Positions 1 through 12,079 are shown, counted from the first letter of the stretch. The stretch: 64,000 bases of DNA from Hexactinellida sp. DTS-2022 (GCA_028753945.1 JAPNXP010000004.1:1798001-1862000); one strand, 5' to 3'. Program-made: numbers and translations. Notes: a model not told the origin generated them from the letters alone.

Positions 1-91
1 TGAACCCATTGTAATTGAAGAAATTAAACACTGGGCTGCTAAGCAATACAGAGACCAATTTGCTATTCATAATTTTGATAGAATTTATATT
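1..91 (+). CDS. possible exon fragment, unidentified
   Basis: The first bases read as an uninterrupted, protein-like frame of about 30 residues that includes EEIKHWAAKQYRDQF and ends near HNFDRIYI. It is followed at once by a consensus-like donor (T then GTAAGA). I do not recognise the protein. It could be a host exon on the plus strand or part of the Harbinger-like element just downstream. It is too short to decide. Confidence 0.22.
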
Positions 92-373
92 TGTAAGATA
101 ATTAATTGAAGTATATCAATTAAATTATTCAAAAAAGAAATATACTACTGGTATGTAGCTAAGTGCTTCGTAAGAACAGTTGGAGGAGTGTCTACGTACG
201 TCAGTCTGTCTAAACATGAAACAGTTAAGTTATCTATACATATACAAAGTAGCTTTGATTCCAAAATAACAAATGCATATAATTCCATTGAAGAATAATT
301 TTCGCGGGTAATTAGATCAATGTTCTTTCTCCCATTTGTATAAATTGCTGTTGAACAAACCAATTCTAAACGG

Positions 374-1174
374 AATGAAAAATCCAGGAAGATAAATTGG
401 ACTAAGGAAGAAGAGTGCACGCTCATTGCATTGGTGAAATTGAATCTGATGGTGAGTTATTGAGAGGTTCATGAAACAGCGCTGACCTCAATAAGAAGAA
501 GGAACTGTGGAGAACCATTGCAGGCAAAGTAAACGCTGTATATGGAAATTATAGAGGGGTATAACTTAGAAGACATAAGAAAGAAATGGAACAACCTGAA
601 GTTAGCTGCAAAGTCAAAAGTTGATGCTAGCTTAGTAATTTAGAATGACCGGAGGGGGCTCAAACTCCGCTAGAATGTTGAAGACGAAGACGTGTTAATT
701 TTAGATGCAGATAGGAGTATAACTAATACTGATAGAATTAGAGAAATGTGTGAGACCACCCCAGCTTTTAGCGGAATCTCAGGTGCTGTCGATAATTTCG
801 TATCACCAGCAACAGCAGCGAGCAGCGACCAAATTCCTCAGATAGGTACTGTAGACGATACGTCAATTTTGGATGCTCCCGAAGAACTCAACGTTATTTC
901 TTCCCGTACGATTAACGTTAACGCGTTAACGTTAATCGTAACGGGAAGAAAAGGAGGAAACGAAGACGTGATCCAGCAGATGATGAACGTCCAACTGAGT
1001 CCCACCAGCAGCCGGAAATGAAGGTAGCTGACTACTACCTTTACAGCAGGAAGTGCTGTTACAACAGATGGATGTATATATACACAGCACAATTTAAGCT
1101 AATTGAAAGCAAGAGGGAGTACTACAGGAAGAAACGTCAGAAGCTGTTAGAAAAACATAAATTTTGTTACTAGC
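374..1174 (+). pseudogene. Myb/SANT-like protein of a PIF/Harbinger element, decayed
   Basis: Conceptual translation gives WTKEEECTLIALVKLN, a region around LWRTIAGKVNAVYG, then DIRKKWNNLKLAAKSK. This is the order seen in the Myb/SANT-like DNA-binding domain of regulatory proteins and of the second gene of PIF/Harbinger transposons. A lysine- and glutamine-rich coiled tail follows (KREYYRKKRQKLLEKHK) and ends with a stop near 1174. The domain is split by at least two frameshifts and several stops. The longest remaining open piece is 692-1021, and it contains a 32-bp perfect palindrome at 908-939. No transposase gene of the same element is visible. It may lie to the left of the window or be deleted. 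I am confident of the domain, less so of the Harbinger assignment, which rests on the TIR-like end at 1320-1447. Confidence 0.55.
908..939. repeat. perfect 32-bp palindrome
   Basis: The two 16-base arms meet between 923 and 924 and are exact reverse complements; the left arm is ACGATTAACGTTAACG. The symmetry extends outward by about 10 more bases on each side (TTCTTCCCGT / ACGGGAAGAA) with a single extra T on the right. It lies inside the open part of the Myb-like pseudogene, so both strands encode the same peptide, INVNALTLIV. Confidence 0.9.
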
Positions 1175-1319
1175 TAGTAGCTAGACTAGATAGTGTGTAG
1201 AAATCTAACGAAGTTTCTTGAATTATGCCTACCAAAAATAGAGAGTAACACAAAGTATACTATTATTATTACGAATCCGAACAAATTCTAAATTTAGTAT
1301 AATAGAAAATCACATAAGC

Positions 1320-1447
1320 AACCTCCTTAGCTTGCATAAAGTTAGTACTTAAGTTCGAATTTAAGTACGAACTCAAATCTTAGTGAATACCAATCTTAGT
1401 GAATACGACTTAATTCGAACTTAACTTACGAGTGAATACGGCCCCTG
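1320..1447 (+). repeat. PIF/Harbinger-type terminal repeat region
   Basis: The stretch is built from short variants of TTAAGTTCGAATTTAAG and TTAGTGAATACGA and ends in GTGAATACGGCCCCTG. The reverse complement of that end, starting GGGGCCGTATTCAC, resembles the termini of animal Harbinger MITEs. The matching left end is not in the window, which suggests the element extends past base 1 or has lost it. Confidence 0.45.
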
Positions 1448-1611
1448 ATGTAGTAGTTGAGATAAAATCCACCCTAGAACTAAGTTAGCTGTATACAGGT
1501 ATATAATCATGCCTGAGCCAATCTAGTATAGACTCAAATAGGATACATATACATAATACATATACGTACAAGTTACATCAATTCTTATTTCCATATCAAT
1601 TACTAGTACCA

Positions 1612-1882
1612 CGGTACGTGGTATACCGATGGTATAATGAGGTATAACCAATTATACCAAATTAGTATCTAGTTTCGGTATACTACCTTATGCTTAATAT
1701 TTATTAAATTTTATCAACATTACACCTAGATTATACCAATTTTATACCACAATATACCACGTATATTTCTAGTATTTAAGGTAGTATAGATGTAGGTATA
1801 TTATCTGTGTAATGGAAGTATAGATTGTTATACCGAACAATACCTAATTTGGTATAATTAGTATAATTAATACCACGTACTG
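1612..1882. repeat. MITE with GGTATA-rich interior
   Basis: The ends form an imperfect inverted repeat: CGGTACGTGGTATA on the left, and TACCACGTACTG on the right (reverse complement CAGTACGTGGTA). Between them GGTATA and TATACC recur many times on both strands. No coding potential. Confidence 0.5.
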
Positions 1883-2685
1883 AAATTACTACTACCTAAA
1901 CATATTGCATAAATAGCGCAACTAAATGTGATGCCCAACTATAATCTTGATCGCCTATCATGCACCCGGATTATTTTACGTAGCCGATTTAAACAAGAGG
2001 TGTCAAATTACGAAACTAAGATATAGGAATAAACTCACCACAAATGTACATTAGCAATTGGGTGGTTTATACATTGACGAGACATTAAAGATGCAAAATT
2101 GATAACTGAAATGGAAATAATACTGCAATAGTATATCATTTAAAATATAGAAGTAGAATAGATCTCGCATGAGATATAATCAATTTCAATAAGCTAAGCG
2201 ATTAAATTATATAGATTCCATGACCGATTCCAATAAATCCATAAAAAGAAACCACAAATAACATTTCAATTAAAAAAATGAAATTCATGGCACACTTCTA
2301 TGGTAAATATAACGTTCAAATAGATATTGAGCAATTGTACTTAATCAGTGAATGATAATGATATTACTACAGAGAATCTATATACAATTATGCAGTACAA
2401 TTTTATTTAATCAAATTTTCTATAGAAATTACACGAAGTTAGAAATACCTTGCGGTAGAGAAAAAACTGATTATATGGAATCAGCATATTCAAAAGCAAA
2501 TAATATACACAGTCGTCCCGAGGGTGCCAGTAACTTGGAATTTGCCCGGATCTCAGAAATAAAATGGCTAGTACGTACATGTGGAATCCCTGAGTGTTCA
2601 ATCAATAGTTTCTAGATCCATTCAAAAATGTAAAATTGACGTTTTAAAGTGTTCTAGACAGTTAAGGATATGTATTTGTTATATA
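1883..2685. other. no recognisable feature
   Basis: AT-rich sequence. One 87-codon open frame at 2352-2615 has no motif I recognise and no convincing splice signals. Nothing else stands out. Confidence 0.4.
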
Positions 2686-2854
2686 CAGTAGAGCCTCTGA
2701 ACAACGGACACCTTGGGACCGGAACCGTTGTCCGCTATTTAGAGGTTGTTCTTCTATTAGACATATATTAAATAAATAAATCCGTGCCACGAGGGTTGTC
2801 CGTTATTTAGAGGTTGTCAGCTATTTGGAGTGTCCGTTATGGGAGTCTCCACTG
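2686..2854. mobile_element. pogo/Tigger-type MITE, TIR CAGTAGAGCCTC
   Basis: Starts CAGTAGAGCCTCTGAACAAC and ends GGGAGTCTCCACTG, flanked on both sides by TA, the target of Tc1/mariner/pogo elements. Motifs such as GTTGTCCG recur in the interior. 169 bp, non-coding, moved only in trans. Confidence 0.75.
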
Positions 2855-3303
2855 TAGTATTTTTGTCATTAAACTCCATTATTGGTCAAATAAATACATA
2901 TTTATTTTGTCTTTACATAAATATGGGTGCCCGTATCTGTGAGGTCCGGATCTCGGAGGTTTGAGTGTGCTACATGGAATTTAACAATCAAATAATTTTA
3001 AATTTTTGGGCAGTGAAATGAATGATTATAAATTAAGAATTCATAATTTCCACTCTTAGTTGTATTAATCATAAATTACATTTAATCGAACTCCATGATG
3101 GTTAGCATGTACATCGACCGAATAATTAATGTTGATGAAAAATTATGTTGTATGAGTTCTTAATAAGGAAATAAACAATAGAAAACTACCCATTTACTAT
3201 TGACTTAAAGATATCAGGTTGTTTAAAAACAACAATAATGAAGTTCAGAGGTTTTTTAAGGTTGTCACCGTGGTGTAACTCAGCAGCGGCCTGCGGACTA
3301 ACT

Positions 3304-3891
3304 CAGTGGTTCTCAAACCATTTTTTAACTCGTGAACCCCCTGATACCAGAAAATTTGATGCTGCACCCGCAGGACATACATAAGGCAGAAGAATTCTAT
3401 TGACAAGGGCATCGATTATAAGAACAGGATGGAGGTGAACTAAATATGCTCTCATTAGGATGAAATGCGTCAGTATGTAATAATATCATAAGGTAAATCT
3501 AAGTATACATGGATTTATAGACGAGAGAGTGCAGCGAGCGAGAAATTTTTCTGGGGTCAAGAGGATTTTCAAATATCATTGAGTATTACTAAAAATTTAT
3601 GACAACAATATTTTGCTGATTTTAGGGAGGATAAAATTGTGAGGTGCACCAATATTGGGAGGGGGGGCGAATGCCAAAAGGTAGGTTGTGGTAAATGGAC
3701 CAGTATGGACCAAGCCCTCTTTGAAAAAGCTTCGGGTAACTTACAGAACACAATAGTAATAAATAAATATAGTCGAGTAATCAGAATTTAACTTGTAGAT
3801 TCAAACTATATTTTAAAATGTTCAATTTTCACTCCACTCCTTGTCCCGTGCACCCCCAAGGGGTTCATGCACCCCAGGTTGGGAACCACTG
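3304..3891. mobile_element. hAT-type non-autonomous element, TIR CAGTGGTTCTCAA
   Basis: Left end CAGTGGTTCTCAAACC, right end GGTTGGGAACCACTG; these are typical Charlie-like hAT termini. The 8-base flanks (GACTAACT and TTGTAACT) match only at their last five bases, so the duplication is worn or lost. The wider flanks are also related (GTAACTCAGCAGCGGCC versus GTAACTCAACACTGCAGCGGCC). Small open frames inside are not genes. Confidence 0.7.
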
Positions 3892-4334
3892 TTGTAACTC
3901 AACACTGCAGCGGCCGCAGCCGAGCGAATCGTGATGTAACTCCCTAATCTTGGTGCAAATTTTAAATCAAGATCAGCTTAAAAACCCTGATGAAGTTGAC
4001 ATAATTCAAATTGTGAAAATGTGCATAAAATTTCCTGAGCCATCATTCAAAAAAATAATTCGAAATGAAAATGATCCTATGTTAAAATGCGTCATAACAT
4101 TTTGCTAGTTCAGTTGTAGTACTTAATCATTGATAAACAAAATCGCCGTTATTACATTCTCATTCAGGTATTTTATTACAGTGCCAACTACTACGTAGTG
4201 GGCCAGTAATGAAATCACTGCCATCATTATTATTAATATTTTTCTTTTTCTCGGTTGACGGTTCCCTGGCAAGAGCTTTATAGTTGAAGAGCTAAAAATT
4301 GGGATAAAGGTGTAGGGCGACAGTCTATTTTGTA

Positions 4335-5035
4335 AACAATACTTTGGACACATTTTTGGCACCTTTCAAAATTTGCTAGTTCATAACTCAAAAAATCTAA
4401 TACTAAAACCCAATTATTATTTAACATTGGATTCAGCATAGAAATCTGCGTCTGATGGGTTTATACAAATTTTCTAATTGGAATTAGTTCAAGCCATAAA
4501 TGGAAATGAATTTTCTGTGTTACTCACAGTTCAGTCTGAGTATAACTGTTAAATCTGATTATATTGTTTCAACTTAAGATATTCTATTGATTCTACTTTT
4601 GAAGTTTAGTAGGCTTATATTTATTAAAGAAATGTTATACAATGGATTTAAGCTAATTTATATAATAAAGGAATTTACTGGGTTTAATTAAATTCACTAT
4701 GGAAACTAATGTTATATTAATTAATTAAATAATGATATATAATATCATATTCTTGATAAATAAATGTAAACGATCACGGAGATGGTGCAAGATAAAAACT
4801 AATTTCAAATCCATCAAATGATCCTTATGCCACATATCCCTCTACAAATGGGTCTTAACACCTTGAGGTGATGTCGTGATGATGACATCGTCAAAAAGAT
4901 GTGTTTTTACACTTTGGCAAATTCGATATTTCGGTGTGTCTGTTGGCAATAGCACAACAGTAGTTTTAGAATTTTTATGTGATCGTCAACATAAGGGGTT
5001 AAACCATTTCATAAAGGTATTTCGGAAGGTAACGG
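4335..5035 (+). repeat. dispersed repeat family R, copy 1
   Basis: The part at about 4345-4570 (CACCTTTCAAAATTTGC ... GATGGGTTTATACAAATTTTC) recurs at 63200-63440 in the same orientation and at 35500-35330 inverted. A second block at 4855-5035 (AACACCTTGAGGTGATG, ATTTCGGAAGGTAACG) matches sequence beside the hairpins at 34.8, 61.6 and 63.5 kb. The 120-bp hairpin found in the other copies is missing here. Probably a non-autonomous DNA transposon; its ends are not defined. Confidence 0.5.
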
Positions 5036-5511
5036 CCCTTTTTGTGTAGGAAGTTTCTAACTTGACTAATTTAAATAAGTTATTGAAGTTTGAGTATCAA
5101 TATAAACCTGATGAGTTATCATTTTACTGTATGTGTGAGGTGATATTAAAACAACGGCAAAAATTTCGTAAATTTGAAGCTAGAATCTAGATTTATATTT
5201 GACAGTTAATATAGAAAGGAATAAAAATGAAGTACCATATTGCCTCGAATAAGAGTCCCGGTGCTTTTGATTTCGTGAACCAATTTATCCTCAAATTAAA
5301 AAAAAACAAATACAGGTAAACCTATAAAATCGGCACCTCGAAATACGACAACCTCCGAAATACGGCAATTAAGTGAACTCCGAATTGAAATTTTCAATGC
5401 AAATTACCTCTGAAAATACGAAACTGTCTGGAAAACGCGTAAAACGCATACTTATGCCCACAAATATTTGGGTATTTTCATTATAAATCATTAATTATTT
5501 AACTAGCAATA

Positions 5512-5696
5512 CAGTCAACTCCGCTTAATTGGGACACCGGTTAATTGGTTTCTCCGCTTAATCGGGTCAAAATTTCATAGGATTTATAGGACAGAATTAC
5601 AGTTTGGCTTACAATATTTTCGGTTAATCGGTTTCTCCGCTTAATCGGGTCAAAACAACCTGGTCCCGATGTGACCCAATTAAGCGGAGTTGACTG
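5512..5696. mobile_element. pogo MITE, TIR CAGTCAACTCCGCTTAATTG
   Basis: Starts CAGTCAACTCCGCTTAATTG and ends CAATTAAGCGGAGTTGACTG, a near-perfect inverted repeat, with TA on each side. The same TIR family, with a different interior, occurs at 59304-59841. It is nested in the element at 5313-6057. Confidence 0.85.
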
Positions 5697-5828
5697 TATA
5701 TATTTAATATATAAAATTGGAATTCTAACTAAATATAGAAGTCTACTCGAGTTAACCCTGCTCCCGGATGATCTTTTGATTTTCGAATTAAAGTAATGTA
5801 CAAGATAATTTATTGTTATAAGGGGCAA

Positions 5829-5990
5829 CAGGACCGCATTAAGAGTCGTCTGGGCCCTGGTGCTGTCGAAAATTCCCCATGTGTCTTACACTCTCTAGAG
5901 GCACGCTACGCGGGTCCCTGCCGGGCTCCTTAGGCCCTGGGCCCTGGTGCTGCAGCACCCATAGCCCCCCCCCCCCTTAATTCGGCCTTG
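5829..5990. mobile_element. small hAT-type MITE with 8-bp TSD
   Basis: Left end CAGGACCGCATTAA, right end TTAATTCGGCCTTG, related inverted ends. The 8-base flanks AGGGGCAA and TGGGGCAA differ at one base. The interior is GC-rich and ends in a run of about 14 C. Nested inside the pogo-type element at 5313-6057. Confidence 0.65.
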
Positions 5991-6640
5991 TGGGGCAACC
6001 TCGGAAAATCCGGCATAAGAGCTGCACCCAAAGTGTCGCATTTCGGAAGTATACCTGTAAAACTATTTAGGTGGGTTATAATGGTTCTCATCAACAAAAT
6101 ACATACCGTCGTTGTCAAAGTCAATGTATCCACTCCAGTTATCAACTAATTTTTTTATTTTATCATTCAAGTGCCATTTTTATTGACCGGCGCATATTCA
6201 ATACACCGGCGCTTTTTCGAAGCAATAAGGTAATAAACCGTGATGGATCTCGGGGACAAATATTCATTTCATTGTAGTTAAATATATTCCGTCAAATTGT
6301 GTGGAAAAGTAATAAATTAAAATTGGATTTGGCTATATGGATTCGGTACAGTCAATTACCCTATTAACAAATGAAAAACTTTTCTATATGTTAATTAATT
6401 TCAGGTTAGTTACGTATAGTACATATATTAATTTTGCAAGAATATTCGTGCTAAATGAATAACTCACATAATGTAAGTAATATTAGTTTTCAATTATAAA
6501 ATGAAGCCTACTCTATTTAACTATCTAATAGAATAGAGTTACTTAACAACGGAAATTATAACCAATTATGGAACAAACTAAGTCCAGTTTGAAAAATGTA
6601 TAGCTAAAAGGTGTAGAATTAAATTCTCTAACCATACATT

Positions 6641-6782
6641 CAAGGGCGTTCGCGGGATCTGGCCAGCCCGGGGCAGGGGAGGAGTTTAGTATAAATCCGG
6701 GACATATCACGTGCAATTATACTAATAACCTGGGCTGAGGACGGAGCAGAATGTTTTAACCCCCTCCCCGGGGACTACCCTG
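6641..6782. mobile_element. probable hAT MITE, GC-rich
   Basis: A GC-rich island in AT-rich DNA that begins CAAGGGCGTTCGCGGG and ends GGGGACTACCCTG. Flanks CATACATT and CATACACG agree at six of eight bases. The ends resemble those of the small hAT MITE at 37400-37538. Boundaries are less certain than for the other hAT elements. Confidence 0.45.
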
Positions 6783-7091
6783 CATACACGTAAATTGGCC
6801 AAAGTTATTAATAAATATTTTGTGTTATAAGTTTGGGTTTGGTTAACAGGTGTAAATAAATCTGTTCGAAATCGTTGACGAGGTGGTATTATACATTGCA
6901 ATTTTCAGTATTGAATCAATGAGAAGTGTGGCAAGAACAGAGCCCAAGAAGAAATAATATATAATAAATATAATGAAAGAAGTGGTTTAAATACTGACTC
7001 AGACAAGGTAGTTGGCACAGCAAAAGTACATGCAAAGTACATAATGTAAACAAACTAATTTATTACCAATAAAATTTATAGAGGTTGAGTA

Positions 7092-7273
7092 GAGTTGAAA
7101 CAGGTTTTTTCTAACCATATATTTTCAGATAAATAGTAAGAAAAACCGGTAGTTAGAAAAAACCGATGAAAAATACTAGTAAAGTTGGAATTTATTATAC
7201 ATTGTATCACGAATAGTTAGAATAAACCGATAAGTTAGAACAGCCCGAAGTTAGAATAAACCTGTTTCGACTG
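7092..7273. mobile_element. pogo MITE, TIR CAGTCGAAACAGGTTT
   Basis: Right end AACCTGTTTCGACTG followed by TA; left end GAGTTGAAACAGGTTT preceded by TA, with the first C changed to G. GTTAGAATAAACC-like words recur inside. It ends only 36 bases from the RhoGAP exon at 7310-7494, within the intron that follows that exon. Confidence 0.75.
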
Positions 7274-7309
7274 TATGTCCATTAACATTTGTAATCAAAT
7301 TGTGTTTAC

Positions 7310-7494
7310 CTGTATACAGTTGTCCAGAGTATAATTCTCGTTAGGCACACAAGGGAGACAACTTTTTAAAGCAAGCATAATCTTTTCAATATATTGTTTA
7401 GACTTCACACGTTCTACCTCCTCTCTCAATTTCCTTAAATGTTGAGAGATCATACTACGTGGCTTTTGAGACCCGCATTCAGAGGAAAGGCTGG
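7310..7494 (-). CDS. p190 RhoGAP-like exon (start of the first FF region)
   Basis: A 185-base exon on the minus strand. It opens after a pyrimidine-poor but clear acceptor (ACTTGTAG) and closes at CAG followed by GTAAAC. It starts with two bases that complete a codon begun by the single base left over from the exon at 36365-36818. The joined codon is GCC, and the frame then stays open to the donor. The peptide contains SMISQHLRKLREEVERVKSK and ALKSCLPCVPNENYTL. In order and spacing this aligns with the vertebrate p190 segment in the first FF domain (QHIHRLKHEHIERRRK ... LAALPLAFEALIPNLDE). FF domains in p190 proteins bind partners such as TFII-I. The open frame runs past both splice sites by chance. 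The next exon towards the C terminus was not found in 1-7309. Confidence 0.78.
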
Positions 7495-7849
7495 CTACAA
7501 GTAAATAATAATAATAATAATAAATTAGGAAATACAATTTAAAATCAAAAACAGTTTCATAAAGGTTAATAATAAAACAGGTGATCTATAAATAATAATT
7601 TTGTAGCGAACAGATGTGATATGAATCCAATCAGCGAAATCAATTGACAAAAACTCAATTAGCGAAACATATTAGAATGGAAACTAGTATTAACGAAAAT
7701 GTGATCAAGTAAAAGCGTATAATTTCCCATGATTGGTCAATTTGAATTCGTCCAAATAAATATAGAGCACAACAGTTGGCAAATCATCGGTCATTGCTCA
7801 AATTTTGAGGTCTGTGTATTTACTCAATTTCTTAAATATGTGTTGCTAG

Positions 7850-8699
7850 CAGGGCCGGATTACCGCGTAGGCCAAGTAGGCCATGTCCTAGGGCCCCGCG
7901 TTTTTGGGGGGCCCAGCGCTTTTAGCGGCTCCGGGGCGTTTAGGTGCATTTTGGAAAAAATATTATAAATGAGGCTTCATGTATTGGGCAGATGGACTCA
8001 TCGTGTAAAGCAAGTATGCTAATATTTTTATTGGGTCCGTTATTATCGGATATAGTGTTACTAATTTTAATATATAAATTGATATTGATAAGGCAACCAA
8101 ATTCAATATACGTTTTTATAACATTGATTTGATTGTAATTCATACATCCTGTATTTATTCATCGTTCTCTCCCGCTAAGTTGTTCAAAATACGTATTTCA
8201 ATGAGCACTTATTTGTAATATGTATTTACCCTTTAAAATATCTGTTGTGTTCTTTGAAGTTCTACACTGTCGGACTACTAATGTTGAGAACCTATTTGTA
8301 AACAAAATATTACCTTGTAAAGTTTTAATTGAAGTTCGATTGATTTTAATACATCTAAAATATTAAATGATAGTTTTTGTTTAGAAACTTTGACTGGTTT
8401 GACATTTCGTCAATTAATAATGTGATCTGAATGTTTGATAATTATGTCTCGAAGTGGCAACGTATTATGTATAGTACGTAATTTAATTTTAACTAATTAG
8501 ACATGCAGTCTTCGAACAGATATAATTGATGACTTAGCAAGAATAAAAGCTTGAAAAAAATTTGTTTAATGGATATGTAATGATTCATGTATCTGAGAAA
8601 ATAATACATAATAAATTTATTTTCATTAATATGTATTTAGTCTTAGGGGGCCCCAAAAATGTATGGCAAAGGACCCCGCACAGTCTCAATCCGGCCCTG
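7850..8699. mobile_element. hAT element, 850 bp, TSD GTTGCTAG
   Basis: Left end CAGGGCCGGATTACCG, right end CAATCCGGCCCTG. A perfect 8-bp target duplication GTTGCTAG stands at 7842-7849 and 8700-8707, diagnostic of hAT insertion. Both ends include G/C runs (GGGGGGCCC). The interior is AT-rich with no transposase homology, so this is a non-autonomous deletion derivative. Confidence 0.9.
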
Positions 8700-9480
8700 G
8701 TTGCTAGGATAGTCAAGGACCAGATAAATATTATCTATTTTATCAAATTCCATCTGCAAGTAAAGATATTATAATTAGAATTACGATCATTAACTATGGT
8801 TTCCAAGATAATACACAAGTTTTCAAATAGTATAAAGTTTCAAGTGCTAAATATACAACATAAAAGAAGCTTTCTAGATTCGAAAGCATACTAGTATCAG
8901 TTTTTTTCTAGTTTCCAGATATTTGTCTATAATTGGTACATCACTTATGGTTTCCGAATTAGTTATCATTTATTTTATTCTGTTTTCGATGAGACTCTTT
9001 GTATATTTAGTGCCCGATCTTATATGGTAGATATGGTAAATTATTACACCTATGCTATGTTAAACTACAGAAAATTATCTTTAAGATGTAACCAGTCACT
9101 ATTGACATCATTTGACCCAAAATGTTACATACATTATTAAACTGTCCATCGAACTAAAATTTCAAAAAATTGAGTTGTTTATTAAATATTCAAATACTTG
9201 TGGTTAAGTATAAAATGTAAAATACGTAATATCATAGCCTAATCTATATAAGGCCTACCATCAAAGCTGATATTTTGCACCAAGGATGAAGTAGTGTACG
9301 ATATTATTATTGACCCAAAGTTATTTACATTTATCTCTGTACAGTTAGAAATATTTTAAAAATAGTTGGATCAACTTGTTATTGATTTTTGTTAATTTTT
9401 AGTAATTAATTAAAACAATTTTCCTTCCACCGATATTTTATGCACTTCCTAGTACTATATTTGATTTTGTTTCTCTTTAA
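8700..9480. other. no recognisable feature
   Basis: AT-rich intronic sequence with no open frame, inverted repeat or repeat-family match that I could see. Confidence 0.4.
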
Positions 9481-9505
9481 TAGTTAGATATTTAATTTTT
9501 TCTCA

Positions 9506-10870
9506 ATGCCGATTGTTCTGCCCCCTGGTTGTAGGGGTAATTATACCCCAGAAGAGCGCTTCCCAGTTTTTAAACTTCCAGATGGTCGACCTGAGTTACG
9601 ACATGTCTGGACACGTGCTCTCCATCGTGAGGATATTTCTTTCCTCAAATGGTGTATGTGTATGCTAAGCATTTTCCGAAGGAAGATATTCAATATTTTC
9701 ACACGGTACCCAGAGGAGATGGCACATCCTATGAGGTCAAGCGAGGAAGACCCAAATTAAATCCTGGCGCTGTCCCCTCTCTCCTTCCTGGTTGTCCGTC
9801 TTATTATTCCTCTACCCCTTCAATTAGAATCAAACGAACTCGGTTCTCTAGCGACTCCAAAGAGGAAGATTTATTGAACCAAGCAACTAATCTCAGCTTG
9901 AGATCAGAGAATACAGAAATGGAGAAGTTTCGTGTTGGTTGTATACAAGAAATACGAGATAAGTTAGCTTTGATAACAATCCCAACTGATTGGTTAGTTT
10001 GGACACAAACAGATAATTGTATGAGATTTTTTTGCCTAAGATGGAAATTCATAATATTTGTGCAGATGTTTCTCTTGAAATAAATTCTTTTTTATCTGTG
10101 GACGGATATATATATATGGGAGTCCATTCTCTCTCACTTATCTCTATCACTGATATTCGACAAATTGAAATGATGTTTACAGAGATTACTCTGAAACTTA
10201 GCTCTTCCCCTCAGAAGAAACATCCTCACCATATCTCTAAAGCAAAATAACAATAGAGGAGGCCATATGTAATCTATTAGATAGTGATGAAACAGAATCC
10301 AATTGTTCCGATTTGCCAAGATTACAATTTATTCTTGGCCAACTAGAGAATGTGGGTATTTACAAGAAGAGAAGGAGATATAATGTTATTTTCACCTTCC
10401 CAACTTTCAGAACATTAAGCTGGATTACTGTGTGTATCCTGTTCAAGTTTACTCTGCATCTTTTAGTGATGTGAGTCTCCTCTATAATTTAATTTAGAGA
10501 AAGAATCCTTAGCTAAGTTAGCTCCTAGCTTGACTATCAAAGCTTGTTATCCTTCTGCTATTGAGCGCCAAAAGGTGAAACTTGTTTTGAAAGTATTCAA
10601 CAAATTAACTGTTGCAGCACTGAAGTTACAGAATGAACTCCGTAACCAAGAAGACCGAAACAATACACACGACTTTGTTGAAATGCTTCTTCAAATTTGC
10701 GATTGCTAAATCGAGTTGTATATCTTGTGGTGTCTCTATTTTGACTATCCTAAAAAATATTATTTTCACTTGCGCCAAATGTTTACTAGCTAACAAGGTT
10801 AAATATTATAACTCCGCTGTTGCATCTAAAGGTATGGAAAAGCGAAAACTGAAGAAGTTCTCACATTAAT
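9506..10870 (+). pseudogene. THAP/P-element transposase, copy A
   Basis: The frame beginning ATG at 9506 encodes an N-terminal THAP-type zinc finger: CRGNYTPEERFPVFKLP, then ELRHVWTRALHRED. After a one-base frameshift near 9650 comes YAKHFPKEDIQYF, the end of the C2CH module. Next comes PSYYSSTPS and a conserved block (KEEDLLNQATNLSLRSENTE ... DWLVWTQTDN) shared with copy B at 19.2-21.4 kb. Near 10500-10690 the remnants LAKLAPSLTIKACYPSAIER and KLVLKVFNKLTVAALKLQ match the C-terminal half of P-element/THAP9-type transposases. The reading frame is broken at least four times, so it cannot make a working enzyme. Terminal repeats and the 8-bp duplication expected for P elements were not identified. 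Confidence 0.62.
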
Positions 10871-11679
10871 GAAATACACCAGAAGGCTACTCTTCTATTA
10901 TTATTATTATTATTACAGTATTATTGTTATTTGAACCCACATTATTCTTTATGTATTCTTATCGTTGAACATTGTTAAGTAAGCAATAAAGACTCAATAG
11001 AGAAAATCTATTAATTTACTAGAATTATTTATTATAACAGATTAATTTCTAAATGAAGTTGAAAACATTGAACTGTGTTTATAACTTTCTCATCGTACAC
11101 TACTTCATCCATGGTACATGTGATGGTAGGCCTTATGTAAAGTAGGCTATGGTAATATCTACTGTGTTTATTCGTTAAATAAATGTAAAATGAATAATAT
11201 TGATGATTTAATGAACTTGAAACACGCAACGAAAATACCAGTGAAGTATCCGAACAGATAGTGTGTTAATTTCAAATCCCAGAAACAGAATAAGAAATAT
11301 TTTCTGAGTTCAGTCGTAATTATTAATTTGTTGTTTCTCACATGGTACATGATTTTACTCAGTTATAAAGCGGAAAATAAGATGTAAGATGCTCATTTGT
11401 ATTCTACATATCGACAGATACTACTAGTATGAATAGTCCCACTAGATCGGTGATAATGATTTAAAAAAATTCGAAATTCGATTTATTTCATTATTGCTGG
11501 GTCATCAAAACCTAAAAATAGAATGCATAATCAATTTGTTATAGGCGAAAACCCATAGGTAACTAATACCTTTTTTACCTCAACCTTGCACCTAAATACC
11601 TATGACCGCTGGTGTACCTGTTTTGCCCACTGTGAGCACATCACTGGATTTCGAAAATGGCAACAGTCGAAATATATAA
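10871..11679. other. no recognisable gene; ATT microsatellite
   Basis: A short (ATT)n run lies near 10897-10917 just after the P-element remnant. The rest is AT-rich with small chance open frames on the minus strand. Confidence 0.4.
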
Positions 11680-11836
11680 CAGTGACCTCCAGTTATAACG
11701 AAGTAACTACTACTACGAAATGGAGATTTTGCCCCAGATAATTACATGCATTTATTATTATCCGCTTTTAACGAAATCCGGATATAACGAAGTAATTTAC
11801 GGGCTCCAATAATTTCGTTATAACAAGAGTTCACTG
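11680..11836. mobile_element. pogo MITE, TIR CAGTGA(A)CTCC...GTTATAACGAA
   Basis: Left end CAGTGACCTCCAGTTATAAC, right end GTTATAACAAGAGTTCACTG followed by TA; the left TA is changed to AA. Related to the larger GTTATAACGAA elements at 37186, 45922 and 60083. Confidence 0.7.
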
Positions 11837-12079
11837 TACATAAATAGCGAGTCAACCATGAATAATATAATATAGTATGTACCAACAAACTTAATGAATA
11901 AAAGAGATAAACCGAGAAATAAACGTGAATGTCGAGTGTTCAAAACAGCACAAATATCGATCGGCAGAACCTGCTTAAAGAAAACGTTATCAGTGAACAA
12001 TACTTCTTCAAAGCTGATAGGTTAATGGGCTGTCAGGAGGACGTACAATTTCACACTCGTAGATTATTTTAAACGCAGA

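Larger units (their letters stand above)
5313..6057. mobile_element. pogo-type element, TIR CAGGTAAACC, with two insertions
   Basis: Bounded by TA-CAGGTAAACC... on the left and ...CCGAAATGCGAC-type sequence reading out through GGAAGTATACCTG-TA on the right. The subterminal motif CGAAATACGACAACCTCCG has a mirrored counterpart near 6000-6045. The element has been invaded by a smaller pogo MITE (5512-5696) and a hAT MITE (5829-5990), so its own length is about 390 bp. Confidence 0.65.
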
